DNA of 64,000 nucleotides from NCBI GenBank assembly GCA_963843275.1, contig CAWJJM010000010.1, positions 372,001 to 436,000 on the forward strand, written 5' to 3'. The notes under the pieces are model-generated. The model saw nothing but the letters and a program-made list of their open reading frames with translations. It ran no database searches and was not told where the DNA came from. The DNA comes from CAWJJM01 sp963843275. GTDB taxonomy: Bacteria; Acidobacteriota; Thermoanaerobaculia; Multivoradales; JBCCEF01. A program made the translations under genes and the position numbers. Below, piece by piece: positions 26,658-37,100 of this stretch. Position 1 is the first letter of the stretch. Each line of letters begins with the position of its first letter.

Positions 26658-27982
26658 GCGCACCGCGGCCGCCCGCCGATCCCCTGGAGGCGGCGCTCGC
26701 CGACCTCGCCCGCCACGGCGCCAGCGCGGCCGAGGTCTACGTCAAGCAGGGGCGCTCCCGCCGGCTGTCCCGGGGACCGGCCACCGGCAGCGTCTCGACC
26801 CACGAGGAGAAGGGGTGGGCGGTGCGTGCCACCACCCCGCGCGCCTCGCTGCTGGCGACGGGCAGCGGCGAGCTTCCGACCGGCGGTCCCTGGCCGGAGC
26901 CGGACGGGCTGCCGTTGCGGCTGCCCGGGGCCGGGGCGGCGGGCCGCGCCGGACCGTGGAGCGAGCCCGCCGAGCTCGACCTGCCGCTGGTCGGCGAGAG
27001 CGAGGGGATGCGGCTGCTCGACTCGATCGCCGACGAGCTGGCCGGCGAGCTGCCGGGGGGGCGGCTGCTCGCCGCGGTGCTCGAGGACGGCGCCAGCACC
27101 TCGCGCCTGGCGAGCAGCCGCGGCGTCGCCGCCGCCTGGCGCAGCCGGGTCGCCCTGCTCCACGCCGAGGCGGCCGTGGGAGGCACCGTCGCGGCGGTCG
27201 ACCTGGGGGAGCGCGAGGCGCGGCGGTTCGCGCCGGGGGCGGTGGCCCGCCGGCTCGCCGACCGCCTCGCCGTCGCCGCCGCCGGGCCGCCGCCCGGCTT
27301 CACCGGCCGCGACCGCGGCGATCTGGTGCTGGCGCCGCCGCTCGTCGCCCGGCTCCTCGCGGCGCTCAGGCCCTTCCTCGTCGGTCCGGCGGCGCAGGCG
27401 CTCGCCACCGCGCTGCGCGACCGGCGGGGCCGGCTGGGCAGCGAGGCGGTCACGCTGATCGACGACGGACGGCTGCCGGGGGGACTGCTCGAGGCGCCGG
27501 TCGACGGCGAGGGGCTGCCCACCCGCGAGGTCGTGCTGGTGGAGGAGGGCGCCTTCCGCCAACCGCTGCTGGCCTGGCACGAGGCGCGGGGCGCCGAGGG
27601 CCGCCCCAGCGGCTGCAGCCGCCGGGCGAGCTGGCGCGACCCGCCGGCGCCCGGCCCGACGCACCTCTATCTCGCCCCGCGGCGCACCGCCGCAGCCGAC
27701 CTGGTGGCCGACCTCGCCCGCGGCTTCTACCTGCTCGAGGCGACCGGCCCGCCCCGGGTCGACCCGGCGGCGGCGACCTTCACGGTGCCGGTCTGCGGCT
27801 TCGCGGTGCAGGCGGGGCGCGCCACGGCACCGCTGTCCGGGGTCCATCTCGCCGGCGGGGTCGGCGCACTGCTCCAGGGGATCGTCGCGGTGGCCCGCGA
27901 CCTCGCCTGGTTCCCGCTCGACGGCATGATCGGCGCGCCCACGGCGCGGGTCCAGGGGCTGGAGCTGCGCGCCGTGCCTTGA
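26654..27982 (+). CDS. pmbA: TldD/PmbA family protein, TldE/PmbA-type non-catalytic subunit
   Basis: 442 residues from the GTG overlapping the tldD stop. SAAEVYVKQGRSRRLSRGPA and EEKGWAVRATTPRAS give the N-terminal PmbA pattern. DLVLAPPLVARLLAALRPF, SEAVTLIDDGRLPGG and DGEGLPTREVVLVEEGAF give the middle, and TFTVPVCGFAVQAGRATAPL and the WFPLDGMIGAPTARVQGLEL end the protein. As expected for TldE there is no HExxxH motif. It forms the channel-lining partner of TldD. The longer open frame upstream is a shadow of tldD. Confidence 0.87.
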   Translation: MSAPRPPADPLEAALADLARHGASAAEVYVKQGRSRRLSRGPATGSVSTHEEKGWAVRATTPRASLLATGSGELPTGGPWPEPDGLPLRLPGAGAAGRAGPWSEPAELDLPLVGESEGMRLLDSIADELAGELPGGRLLAAVLEDGASTSRLASSRGVAAAWRSRVALLHAEAAVGGTVAAVDLGEREARRFAPGAVARRLADRLAVAAAGPPPGFTGRDRGDLVLAPPLVARLLAALRPFLVGPAAQALATALRDRRGRLGSEAVTLIDDGRLPGGLLEAPVDGEGLPTREVVLVEEGAFRQPLLAWHEARGAEGRPSGCSRRASWRDPPAPGPTHLYLAPRRTAAADLVADLARGFYLLEATGPPRVDPAAATFTVPVCGFAVQAGRATAPLSGVHLAGGVGALLQGIVAVARDLAWFPLDGMIGAPTARVQGLELRAVP

Positions 27983-28060
27983 CCGCCGAGCGGCAGGGAT
28001 GCGATCCTGCCCCTCCCGCCGCCCGCCGGCGACGGCCCACCCGCTCTGCCTGGAGCCGCC

Positions 28061-29131
<1,071 letters not shown>

Positions 29132-29144
29132 CCGCCGCCCCGGG

Positions 29145-30134
29145 TCAGGTCGAGGTCGGGTCCTCGAGCCGCATCTCCAGGCGGCTGCTGCTGGGACGGA
29201 CCGGCTGGTAGGGGACCAGCTCGGTGCCGCGGGTCTGGCGCGGCACCCGCGCCCCCGCACGACCCTGGGCGGACGGCGCCGCCGGCGCCTGCGGCGGGTA
29301 GCCGGGCGCCACGTAGGTCTGCACGGCGCGGCCGCTGCGCCGCCCGGCCCCCGCGGTGCGGCCCGCGCCGGGCGTCGCCTGGTTGACCGGCCCCGAGGAC
29401 AGATCCTCTTCGGTGAGGACCCGCGGCGGCACCAGGCCGCCCGGAGTCCCGGCGCCCGCCGCCCGCACCTGTCCGCTGCCTCCGCGCGCCTCCGGCTCCG
29501 CGCCGGTCGAGCCGGCGACCGCCTCCGGCTCCCCGCCCGCCGTCACCGGCGCCGGCACCAGGAGGGCGCTGATGCGGCCGGGCTCGGCGTAGACCCGCGG
29601 CACCTGCGGCGACTCCATGCCGGAGGCGTAGCCCCGCAGCATCGCCTCGGCCGTCAGCTCGCTCTCGATGACGTGCGGGTTGACGTCGGCGAAGGCGAGG
29701 TCGGGATCGAGCCGGAACGCGGTGGCGTACTGGTCGACCGCCTTGGCGCGCCGGCCCCGCTTCTCCTGGATGGCGCCGATCTCGTAGTGCGCCCAGGCGT
29801 TGTCGGGCTCCGCCTCGACCACCTTGCGGAACTGCTCGAGCGCGTCGCCGAGCTCGCCCCTCCCCTCGAGCAGGAGCCCGTAGTTGAAGCGCACGTCGGC
29901 GCGCCCGGGGGCGAGCTCGACGGCCCGCGCGTAGCTCGCGGCGGCGCCGGCGGAGTCGCCGGACAGGGCCTCGAGGTTGGCGAGGTCGTTGAGCGCCCCG
30001 GCGTCGGTGGGGTTCTCCGCGACGAGCTGCCGCTGCGCGGCCAGGGCCTCGGGGAGCTTCGCCGGGGTGGCGGCGAGCCCCACGAGAGCGATCAACACAG
30101 TGATTCCGAGGGTCCACAGAAGAATCCGCCTCAC
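29145..30134 (-). CDS. Exported TPR protein with Pro/Ala-rich C-terminal half
   Basis: 329 residues from a GTG at 30134. A single N-terminal hydrophobic helix (ILLWTLGITVLIALVGLAA) acts as signal or anchor. About four TPR units follow (ADVRFNYGLLLEGRGELGDA, AHYEIGAIQEKRGRRAKAVD), up to about residue 150. The C-terminal half is low-complexity, rich in Gly, Pro, Ala and Arg, and ends in a short polar tail. It probably acts as a periplasmic scaffold. It follows the MXAN_5187-like gene by 16 bases, so the two are likely cotranscribed. No specific partner is evident. Confidence 0.75.
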   Translation of the reverse strand: MRRILLWTLGITVLIALVGLAATPAKLPEALAAQRQLVAENPTDAGALNDLANLEALSGDSAGAAASYARAVELAPGRADVRFNYGLLLEGRGELGDALEQFRKVVEAEPDNAWAHYEIGAIQEKRGRRAKAVDQYATAFRLDPDLAFADVNPHVIESELTAEAMLRGYASGMESPQVPRVYAEPGRISALLVPAPVTAGGEPEAVAGSTGAEPEARGGSGQVRAAGAGTPGGLVPPRVLTEEDLSSGPVNQATPGAGRTAGAGRRSGRAVQTYVAPGYPPQAPAAPSAQGRAGARVPRQTRGTELVPYQPVRPSSSRLEMRLEDPTST

Positions 30135-30150
30135 GTTGCGCTCCTCATCG

Positions 30151-30691
30151 TCATCGGTCCGCCGCTCCCAGCGGCTTGGCCTTCAGCTTCAGCTTGTCGC
30201 CCACCGGCTCGAGCCGGAAGCGCACCTGCGTGCAACCGGTGCGGTCACGGATCGACCGCACCTGCCGGCCCAGGTAGGCGCGGAAGCTCTCGAGGTCGAA
30301 CCCCGGTCGGTCCCCGCCGGCGGCGAGCCCGGCGTACAGCGCCTCCACCCCGTCGCTCGCCAGCTCGCTGCCGAGGACGATGCCCCGGCTCGGATCCGGT
30401 CGTCGCGTCCCCGCCCCCACCGCCTGCGGCGCCGCGCCCTCCTCCTGCCGCCGCAGCCGGCGTCCGAAGAGCTCGGAGAGGCTGGTGAACCGCGCCTCGA
30501 GCTGGGACAGTCGCCAGTTGTCGGCGTGGCCTCGCAGGTTGGCGTTGCGGAGCCCCCGGATCTCGGACCGGATCTCGTCCCGCAGGTCCTGGGGCGGCGT
30601 CTCGCGGGCGCCGTTGAAGAACTTCTCGTACTCCACCTTCAGGTCGGAGAGCGCCCGTTCCAGGCTGCTCGATCCGCTGCTGCGGGGTCAT
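30151..30691 (-). CDS. MXAN_5187 C-terminal-domain-like protein, frameshifted near its start
   Basis: The main frame codes ERALSDLKVEYEKFFNGAR, then a helical region, a polar linker and a C-terminal block TGCTQVRFRLEPVGDKLKLK. This matches my recollection of the MXAN_5187 C-terminal family found in Myxococcota and relatives (function unknown). The frame has no good start of its own: the earliest internal GTG would cut the helix. Removing one G from CAGG at 30661-30664 joins an ATG at 30691 (MTPQQRIEQ) to LERALSDLK, a natural N-terminus. The corrected protein is about 179 residues, with no signal peptide. It is divergent from selA. Confidence 0.7.
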
Positions 30692-30706
30692 GGCGGGCCC
30701 GAAGGA

Positions 30707-30712
30707 TAAGAT
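30707..30712 (+). promoter_or_regulatory. -10-like hexamer TAAGAT before selA
   Basis: TAAGAT lies 6 bases before the selA GTG at 30719. The divergent gap is only 27 bases and has no Shine-Dalgarno sequence, again suggesting a leaderless transcript. No -35 match. Confidence 0.4.
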
Positions 30713-30718
30713 CTGCCG

Positions 30719-32068
30719 GTGGACCCGCGGCGCCAGATCCCGCCGATCCATCGGCTCCTGGACGCACCGGCGATCGGGCGTCTCTTCGCATTATACGGAC
30801 GCCCCGCCGTCACCATCCAACTGCGCGCCGAGGTGGATCGGCTGCGCGCGGGCGGCGCGCCGCCTCCCGCCGACGAGGCGGAGCTCGCCGCGGCGTTGGC
30901 CGAGCGGCTGGCGGAGCGGCTGGCCCGCGACCTCGGTCGGCCCCCCGAGCGGGTGCTCAACGCCACCGGCATCCTGGTCCACACCAACCTCGGCCGGACG
31001 CCGCTCCCGGCGGAGGTCGCCGCCGGGCTGCCGCCGCTGCTCGACGCCTACTGCGACCTCGAGATCGACCTCGACAGCGGCCGGCGCGGCGACCGCAACC
31101 TGCGCGCGTCGCGGCTGCTGACCGCGGCGACCGGCGCCGAAGCGGCGGTGGTGGTCAACAACAACGCCGCCGCCGTCGTCCTGGCCCTCGCCGCCCACCT
31201 CGCGCCGGGCCGGCGCCGGGTGATCGTGTCGCGCGGCGAGCTGGTCGAGATCGGCGGTTCGTTCCGCATCCCGGAGATCCTCGCCGCGGCCGGCGCCGAT
31301 CTGGTCGAGGTCGGCACCACCAACCGCACCCGGCTCGCCGACTACGCCGCCGCTCTCGAGGAGGGCACGGCGCTGCTGCTCAAGGTCGAGCCCAGCAACT
31401 ACCGGATCCGCGGCTTCACCGCCACCGTCGGGCCCGCGGCTCTGGCCGACCTGGGGGCGCGTCACGGCGTTCCGGTGGTCGTCGACGAGGGCAGCGGGCT
31501 GCTCGCACCCCGGCCCGAGCCGGTGTTCGCGGACCACACCAGCCTCGCCGAGCTCGTCGCCGCCGGCGTCGACCTCGCCTGTGGCAGCGGCGACAAGCTG
31601 CTCGGCGGCCCGCAGGCGGGGCTGCTGGTGGGGCGCGCCGCCGCGGTGGAGCGCTGCCGGCGGCACCCGCTCTACCGCGCCCTGCGCCCCAACCGCGCCA
31701 CGCTGGCCGCCCTCGACGGGGTCCTGCGGCGCCACCTGGCCGGCGAGCCCGTCCCGCTCGACCGCTTGTGGCCGGAACCGCTCGCGCACCGCCGGCGCCT
31801 GGCGGACGCCGCGGCCCGGCTCGGTGCCGCCGTCGTCACCGCGGAGGCCTTCGTGGGCGGCGGCTCGGCGCCGGACCGCCCGATCCCGGGTGAGGCGCTC
31901 GCCCTGCCGGGCGGCGAGGAGCTGCTCGCCCGGCTGCGCCGGGGCCGGCCGCCGGTGGTCGGCTACCTGCGCGAGGGGCGGGTGGTCCTCGACCTGCGCA
32001 CCGTCGCCGCCGGCGACGACGAGTCCCTGATCGCCGCGGTCGCGGCGGCGCACCGGGCCGAGGGCTGA
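30719..32068 (+). CDS. selA: L-seryl-tRNA(Sec) selenium transferase (SelA)
   Basis: 449 residues. RQIPPIHRLLDAPAI, VLNATGILVHTNLGRTPL, VVNNNAAAVVLALAAH, ELVEIGGSFRIPEIL and CGSGDKLLGGPQAGLLVG are SelA blocks; the pyridoxal-phosphate lysine is Lys293. The enzyme converts seryl-tRNA(Sec) to selenocysteinyl-tRNA(Sec), so the organism should encode selenoproteins. selB, selC and selD are not visible in the window; selB often follows selA but here a sigma-54 regulator does, 4 bases after the stop. The GTG start gives the expected N-terminus. Confidence 0.94.
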   Translation: MDPRRQIPPIHRLLDAPAIGRLFALYGRPAVTIQLRAEVDRLRAGGAPPPADEAELAAALAERLAERLARDLGRPPERVLNATGILVHTNLGRTPLPAEVAAGLPPLLDAYCDLEIDLDSGRRGDRNLRASRLLTAATGAEAAVVVNNNAAAVVLALAAHLAPGRRRVIVSRGELVEIGGSFRIPEILAAAGADLVEVGTTNRTRLADYAAALEEGTALLLKVEPSNYRIRGFTATVGPAALADLGARHGVPVVVDEGSGLLAPRPEPVFADHTSLAELVAAGVDLACGSGDKLLGGPQAGLLVGRAAAVERCRRHPLYRALRPNRATLAALDGVLRRHLAGEPVPLDRLWPEPLAHRRRLADAAARLGAAVVTAEAFVGGGSAPDRPIPGEALALPGGEELLARLRRGRPPVVGYLREGRVVLDLRTVAAGDDESLIAAVAAAHRAEG

Positions 32069-32072
32069 GCGG

Positions 32073-33380
32073 ATGCCGGCCCACATCCTCGTCGTCGAGG
32101 ACCGCGACGCGCTGCGCCGCATGCTCGAGCGCGCCCTCGCCGGCGAGGGCTACCGGGTGAGCAGCGCCGCCGACGGCACCGAGGGCGTCGCCCGCGTCTC
32201 GGCGGAGAGCTTCGACCTGGTGCTCACCGACCTCAAGCTGCCGGGCGCCGGCGGGCTCGAGGTCCTGGCGGCCAGCCGCCGCGCCCAGCCCGCCACCCCG
32301 GTCGTGGTCCTCACCGGCTACGGCACCGTGCCGGCCGCGGTCGAGGCGATGAAGCTGGGCGCCCTGGACTTCCTCGAGAAGCCGGTCGAGCTCGACGACC
32401 TGTTCCGGCTGGTCGCCGCGGCGGTGGCCGAGGAGGGGCCGGACGAGATCTGCCTGCGGGCACCGGGGGCGCCGCCGCTGGTGGGGCGGCACCCCCGGCT
32501 GCGCGCCGCCGTCCGGCTGCTCGAGCGGGTGGCGCCCACCGGGAGCACGGTGCTGCTGACCGGGGAGAGCGGGACCGGCAAGGAGCTCTTCGCCCGCGCT
32601 CTGCACGCCCTGTCGCCCCGCCGGGACGGGCCCTTCGTGGCGGTCAACTGCGCCGCCATCCCCGAGCCGCTGATGGAGAACGAGCTGTTCGGGCACGAGC
32701 GCGGCGCCTTCACCGGCGCGGACCGGCGCCAGGCGGGGCGCTTCGAGGCGGCCGCGGGCGGCACGCTGCTGCTCGACGAGATCGGCGAGCTGGCGCCGGC
32801 GGTGCAGGCCAAGGTCCTCCGCGTGCTGGAGGAGCGCACCTTCGAACGGGTGGGCGGCAGCCGCACGCTGACCGCCGAGGTGCGCCTGGTCGCCGCCACC
32901 AACCGCCCGCTCGACGACATGGTGGCCGGCGGCGAGCTGCGCTCGGACCTCTACTTCCGGCTGGCGGTGTTCCCGATCGAGCTGCCGCCGCTGCGCGAGC
33001 GGGCCAGCGACATCCCGCTGTTGGCGCGCCACCTGCTGGCGCGCCACGCGCGCCGCCACGGGCGCCCGGCGCCGCGGCTCGCCGCCGACGCCGCCGAGCT
33101 GCTCGCCGCCCAGCCCTGGCCGGGCAACGTGCGCGAGCTCGCCAACGTTCTCGAGCGCGCGGTGATCCTGGGCGAGGGGGAGCGGCTGGGGGCCGGCGAC
33201 CTGCGGGCGCTGCTGGCCGGCCCGGCGTCGGAGGGGGACCGCGAGGCCGTGCGCCAGGCGCTGACCGAGGCCGGGGGCGACAAGCGCCGCGCGGCGGAGC
33301 TGCTCGGGGTCAGCTACCGCACCCTGCAGCGCAAGGTGCGCGAGCACGACCTCGAGGGCGTGCCGAAGTACCGGAGCTGA
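32073..33380 (+). CDS. Sigma-54-dependent response regulator, NtrC/PilR type
   Basis: 435 residues. Receiver domain 1-120 with phosphoacceptor Asp53 (LTDLKLPG) and Lys in FLEKPVEL. AAA+ domain with Walker A GESGTGKE (164-171), the sigma-54 contact loop GAFTGA (211-216) and Walker B GGTLLLDEIGEL. A Fis-type helix-turn-helix (AAELLGVSYRTLQRKV) is at the C-terminus. It activates sigma-54 promoters. Candidate targets in this window lie before the pilin gene and the TPR gene, and the pilus-linked sensor kinase at 41835 is a plausible partner, which would make it PilR-like. It may be cotranscribed with selA. Confidence 0.92.
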   Translation: MPAHILVVEDRDALRRMLERALAGEGYRVSSAADGTEGVARVSAESFDLVLTDLKLPGAGGLEVLAASRRAQPATPVVVLTGYGTVPAAVEAMKLGALDFLEKPVELDDLFRLVAAAVAEEGPDEICLRAPGAPPLVGRHPRLRAAVRLLERVAPTGSTVLLTGESGTGKELFARALHALSPRRDGPFVAVNCAAIPEPLMENELFGHERGAFTGADRRQAGRFEAAAGGTLLLDEIGELAPAVQAKVLRVLEERTFERVGGSRTLTAEVRLVAATNRPLDDMVAGGELRSDLYFRLAVFPIELPPLRERASDIPLLARHLLARHARRHGRPAPRLAADAAELLAAQPWPGNVRELANVLERAVILGEGERLGAGDLRALLAGPASEGDREAVRQALTEAGGDKRRAAELLGVSYRTLQRKVREHDLEGVPKYRS

Positions 33381-33385
33381 GCGCC

Positions 33386-33406
33386 CCCGGGACGCCGGCG
33401 CCCGGG
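33386..33406. terminator. GC-rich dyad between the convergent regulator and FxLYD genes
   Basis: CCCGGG (33386-33391) and CCCGGG (33401-33406) pair across a 9-base loop that itself contains GCCGGC. It fills most of the 28-base gap between convergent stops. No T tract. Confidence 0.4.
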
Positions 33407-33408
33407 AG

Positions 33409-34155
33409 CTACGGGCTCGGCTCGGGCTCGGCCGGCGGTGCCGCCGACTCGGCCGGCGCGTCCGCGCCCGCGGCCGCTCGCAGCCGGGTCCCGGCGGTGT
33501 CGAAGCGCAGCGCGAACACCTCGTAGACGTCCGGGAAGTCGACCCGGAACTCGGTCGTCGCCTCGCCCTCCAGGGCGTCGGCGTCGAGCTCCGCGGGACG
33601 CGACGCCAGCAGGTGCCCCTCGGGGCCGAAGGCGTGGACCGTGAGGCGGACCCCGGCGACGGTGTCGTCGGAGTCGTTGGCCAGCGTGCCGGTGACCACG
33701 ACGTGCCCGTCGGCCGGGTCCTTCGTCTGGTCGCTGCTCGAGACGGTGAGGACGGCGGCCGCCGCCTCACCGGCACCCGCCGCGGCAGCCCCGCCGGCGG
33801 TGGGCTCCGCGGCCTCGTCCTCGCCGCCGGCGGGCGTCGCCTCGCCCCGGGGGATGTCGGCGTTGGTGATCCGGCGCACCGAGCGCGGCGCGGCCGCGAC
33901 CGCCGGGGCCGCCTCCGGAGCGGCCGGCCGCACCGCCGCGGCGGTGGCGGCCCGGCTCGCCTCGAGGTCCACGTCCGAGGCGCGCAGCGAAGCCAGCCGC
34001 CCGTCCGCCGAGGTGAACACCACCAGCCGGCCCTCCTGGCGCCACGGCCCGCGGGTCTCCATCCGCGAGCCGTCGCGCAGGACGAGCTGGTCGGCGCCGG
34101 CGCCGGCGACGCCGGCGAACAGCACGGTCAGGGCGAGAGCGGTTCGCAGGCGCAT
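33409..34155 (-). CDS. Secreted FxLYD-domain protein at the end of the pilus operon
   Basis: 248 residues from an ATG at 34155. Signal peptide (TALALTVLFAGVAGAGA), then a short segment DQLVLRDGSRMETRGPWRQE resembling the small domain seen in many Acidobacteriota/Myxococcota envelope proteins. An Ala-rich linker leads to a C-terminal beta domain (GHVVVTGTLANDSDDTVAGV, HAFGPEGHLLASRP) with the FxLYD pattern. It starts 2 bases after the pilY1 stop and should be translated with it. A role in pilus tip assembly or surface display is inferred only from position. Confidence 0.72.
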   Translation of the reverse strand: MRLRTALALTVLFAGVAGAGADQLVLRDGSRMETRGPWRQEGRLVVFTSADGRLASLRASDVDLEASRAATAAAVRPAAPEAAPAVAAAPRSVRRITNADIPRGEATPAGGEDEAAEPTAGGAAAAGAGEAAAAVLTVSSSDQTKDPADGHVVVTGTLANDSDDTVAGVRLTVHAFGPEGHLLASRPAELDADALEGEATTEFRVDFPDVYEVFALRFDTAGTRLRAAAGADAPAESAAPPAEPEPSP

Positions 34156-34157
34156 GC

Positions 34158-37100
34158 TCAGAACTCCTTCCAGTTGCGCTCGATGATGCACACCGGCACC
34201 GGGGCGATGAACTGCAGCGAGGTGTCGGCGGCGATCGTCTTGACGTCGATCCGGTAGTTGGCGAACTTGCACTGCGCCGGGAACAGGGCCTTGAGCGAGT
34301 CCATCACCTTGATCAGGTCCGGCGTCAGGTCGTCGGCCGTCTTCTGGGTGCTGTTGGAGTCGCCCGCCTGCTTGGTGGTGCCGGGCTCGGCGAACGGGTT
34401 GGTCACGAAGGTGGGGATCTCCTTCGACCGCGTCGCGGCGCCGGTGCTGTCGAAGAGCAGGCCGTTGCCGTTGGTGGCGTTGACCACGTAGACGTTGCTG
34501 GTCCCGACCTTGGCGCAGGTCTGCTGGGAGGTGTCCTTGTTGGCTCCCTGGCCGCCGCTGTTCTGGGTGCAGCCGGGATTGATCGGGTTGCCCTCGTCGT
34601 CGCTCCAGTCCGGGACGAAGGTCGAGAAGATCATCAGCCCGGAGAGCGCGAACCCGTCGGTGATCACCCGCTCGTTCTCCGCCAGGTCCATCGACCAGCC
34701 GCCGGGCAGCACCAGGTAGTTCGAGGCGACGTCGTTGGGGCTCGCCGCGGCGGCGATCGGCTCGAGGGACGCCTCGGTCAGCGGCGAGCCGACCGAGGCC
34801 GTCGAGACGACCTGGTCGAGGAAGACGTAGAAGCGGTCGTCCTGGGTGTCGACGCTCCACAGGTTCTCGCGGTCGCCGGTGCCGAAGGCGAGCGCGTACT
34901 TGCCCTGGTCGGCGACGAAGATCACCGAGGGGCGCTGGTAGATCGGACGCGGGTCGACGGTGGGCGAGGAATCGTCCCAGTTGGCGTCGAAGATCACCAC
35001 CGGCTTCCACACGTCGTCGGGCAGGCGCACGACCGGCTCGGAGTAGGCGGTGTTGTCGGTCGGATCGAAGTAGTTCTTGTCCAGCATCTCGACCGCCGGG
35101 TACTCGCCGGCGATCGTCCCCAGGTCGGCGCGGTACAGGTACCCGGCCAGCGTCCCCACGTAGATGCGGTCGAAGTAGCCGTCGCCGTCGGTGTCGACCG
35201 CCGCCGGCTCGCTCGGCACCGCCCCGGCGAGCTGCTGCTTGTAGATCACCTGGCCGGTCTCGATGTCGACCATGTAGATCCAGTTGCCGCGCACGTCGGC
35301 ACCCTCGATCCGCGCCTGGTACGCGGCGGCCGTCTCGCCGCTCAGCCGCCGCCAGTCGAGCGTCTTGTTGCCGACGTCCATGCCGCCGCCGAACACCGCC
35401 ACGAAACGGTCCACGAGGTCGTCGTCGGCCGTCTCGTCGGAGCTGATGTCGGGGTTGCACTTGGTGCCGTCGAGCTTGCAGACCCGGATCCGTCCGATGT
35501 TGGGGACCGACCAGGAGAATCCCAGGTCGAGGGTCTGGTTGCCCACCGAGGTGCAGTGGCCGTCGTCCGGGTCACGGGCGAAGCACTCCTCGTCGGCGTA
35601 GAGCCACCTGCCGAGGCCGCCGTCGAGGTTGGGGTCCCACAGGGCGTCGGTGAACTCCCACAGCACCGAGGGGAACGGCACCGGCCCGCAGACGGTGGGG
35701 TCGTAGTCGGTGGTGCACTCCGGCAGGGGATCGCCGCCGGGGCCGTTGTTGCCGCTCGTGTTGGTGGGGACGAAGCCGAGGTCGGCGTCGGTGTCGACCG
35801 GGTCGGGCTGCGTGATGTCGAGGCCGAAGTACCCGAGGCCCCCCTCGCGGAAGCCGCCGACGACCACCGTCCGCCACTCCCGCTCGTCGGGATCGGGGAA
35901 CGTGCTCGCCGCCTCCTTGACCGGATCGATGAAGACGTCGGCCACGGTCACCGTGCCGTCGACCGTGTACTGCTGACCGTCGGCCCCGGCGAGCTGCTTG
36001 AGCGTCGGGAAGACCACCCGCGGCACGTAGGCGAACAGCTCCTTGCCGGTGCCGTTGTCGAACTCGTTGTCGAGCGTCTTGTTGGAGAAGTGGTCGCTGC
36101 CCGTCTCACGGAAGATGCCGGCGTCGAGGACGTGGAGCATGCCGTCGTCGCTGCCCACGATCAGCATCTTGCGGCGCAGCCGCTGCTTGGAGAAGAAGCA
36201 GCGGTAACCGCGGTTGCTCAGCCCGTCGTCCGGCTCGCAGGTGCCCCCGGCCTCGCCGTTGGTGTCGCCGGCGAAGTAGACCGTGTTCGCCGGCGTGCCC
36301 ACCACCACCGGCGTCGAGTGGAAGATGTCGCCGAGCAGGAAGTGGTCGGTCCGGTCGGTCGTCGACCCGGTCACCGGGTCGACGACGCTGACGGTCCCGG
36401 TCTTCTCCGCGAGCGTGTGGTCGATCACGTTGTTGACGATGTCCGCGGCGCCCTGGTTGACGGTGGCGTCGGCCGGCGAGCCCTCGTTCGCGTTGTAGCC
36501 CACCTGGAAACCGTCGAAGAGGTCGAAGCGCACCGCCTGCGGCGTCTCCGAGCCGACGGTCGTGACCACCGGGTCGAACAGCCGGCGGCTGTTGGCCCAC
36601 TCCCCGGGCGAGGTCGCCCGCCGGGCGTAGAACACGCGCCGCAGGTCCGGGTCGGAGAGGTCCAGGTAGTCGGTGCCGGAGGCCGGGAGCTGGGTGTCGT
36701 GCAGCACCTTGCCGGCGTCCCACAGCAGGCATCCCTGGGTGCGGTCGCTCACCGTGATGCTGCCCGTCTGGTCGCAGCGCGCCTGGGTGGCCGGCTTGCC
36801 GGTGTTGTCGGTGGGCAACGGCTTGAGGAAGGCGAAGATCGAGCCCTCCCACACCGAGGAGTCGTTCATCGGGTTGAAGCTGGTGAGGAAGATCTTCTGC
36901 TCGACGGTGGCCTGCACCGACGGCACGGCGGCGGAGGCGAAGGAGCGGGCCTCGGTGCGGATCTTCCCGAGGATCTGCTGCAGCGCCTGGCGCAGCTTCG
37001 CCTGGCTGTCGACGTTGATGCACTCGCCCTTGCCGGCCTGGACGATCGGGTGCAGGCCGCCGCCGGCGCCGCAGCGGCTGGGATCGCCGAGGTTCAGCGC

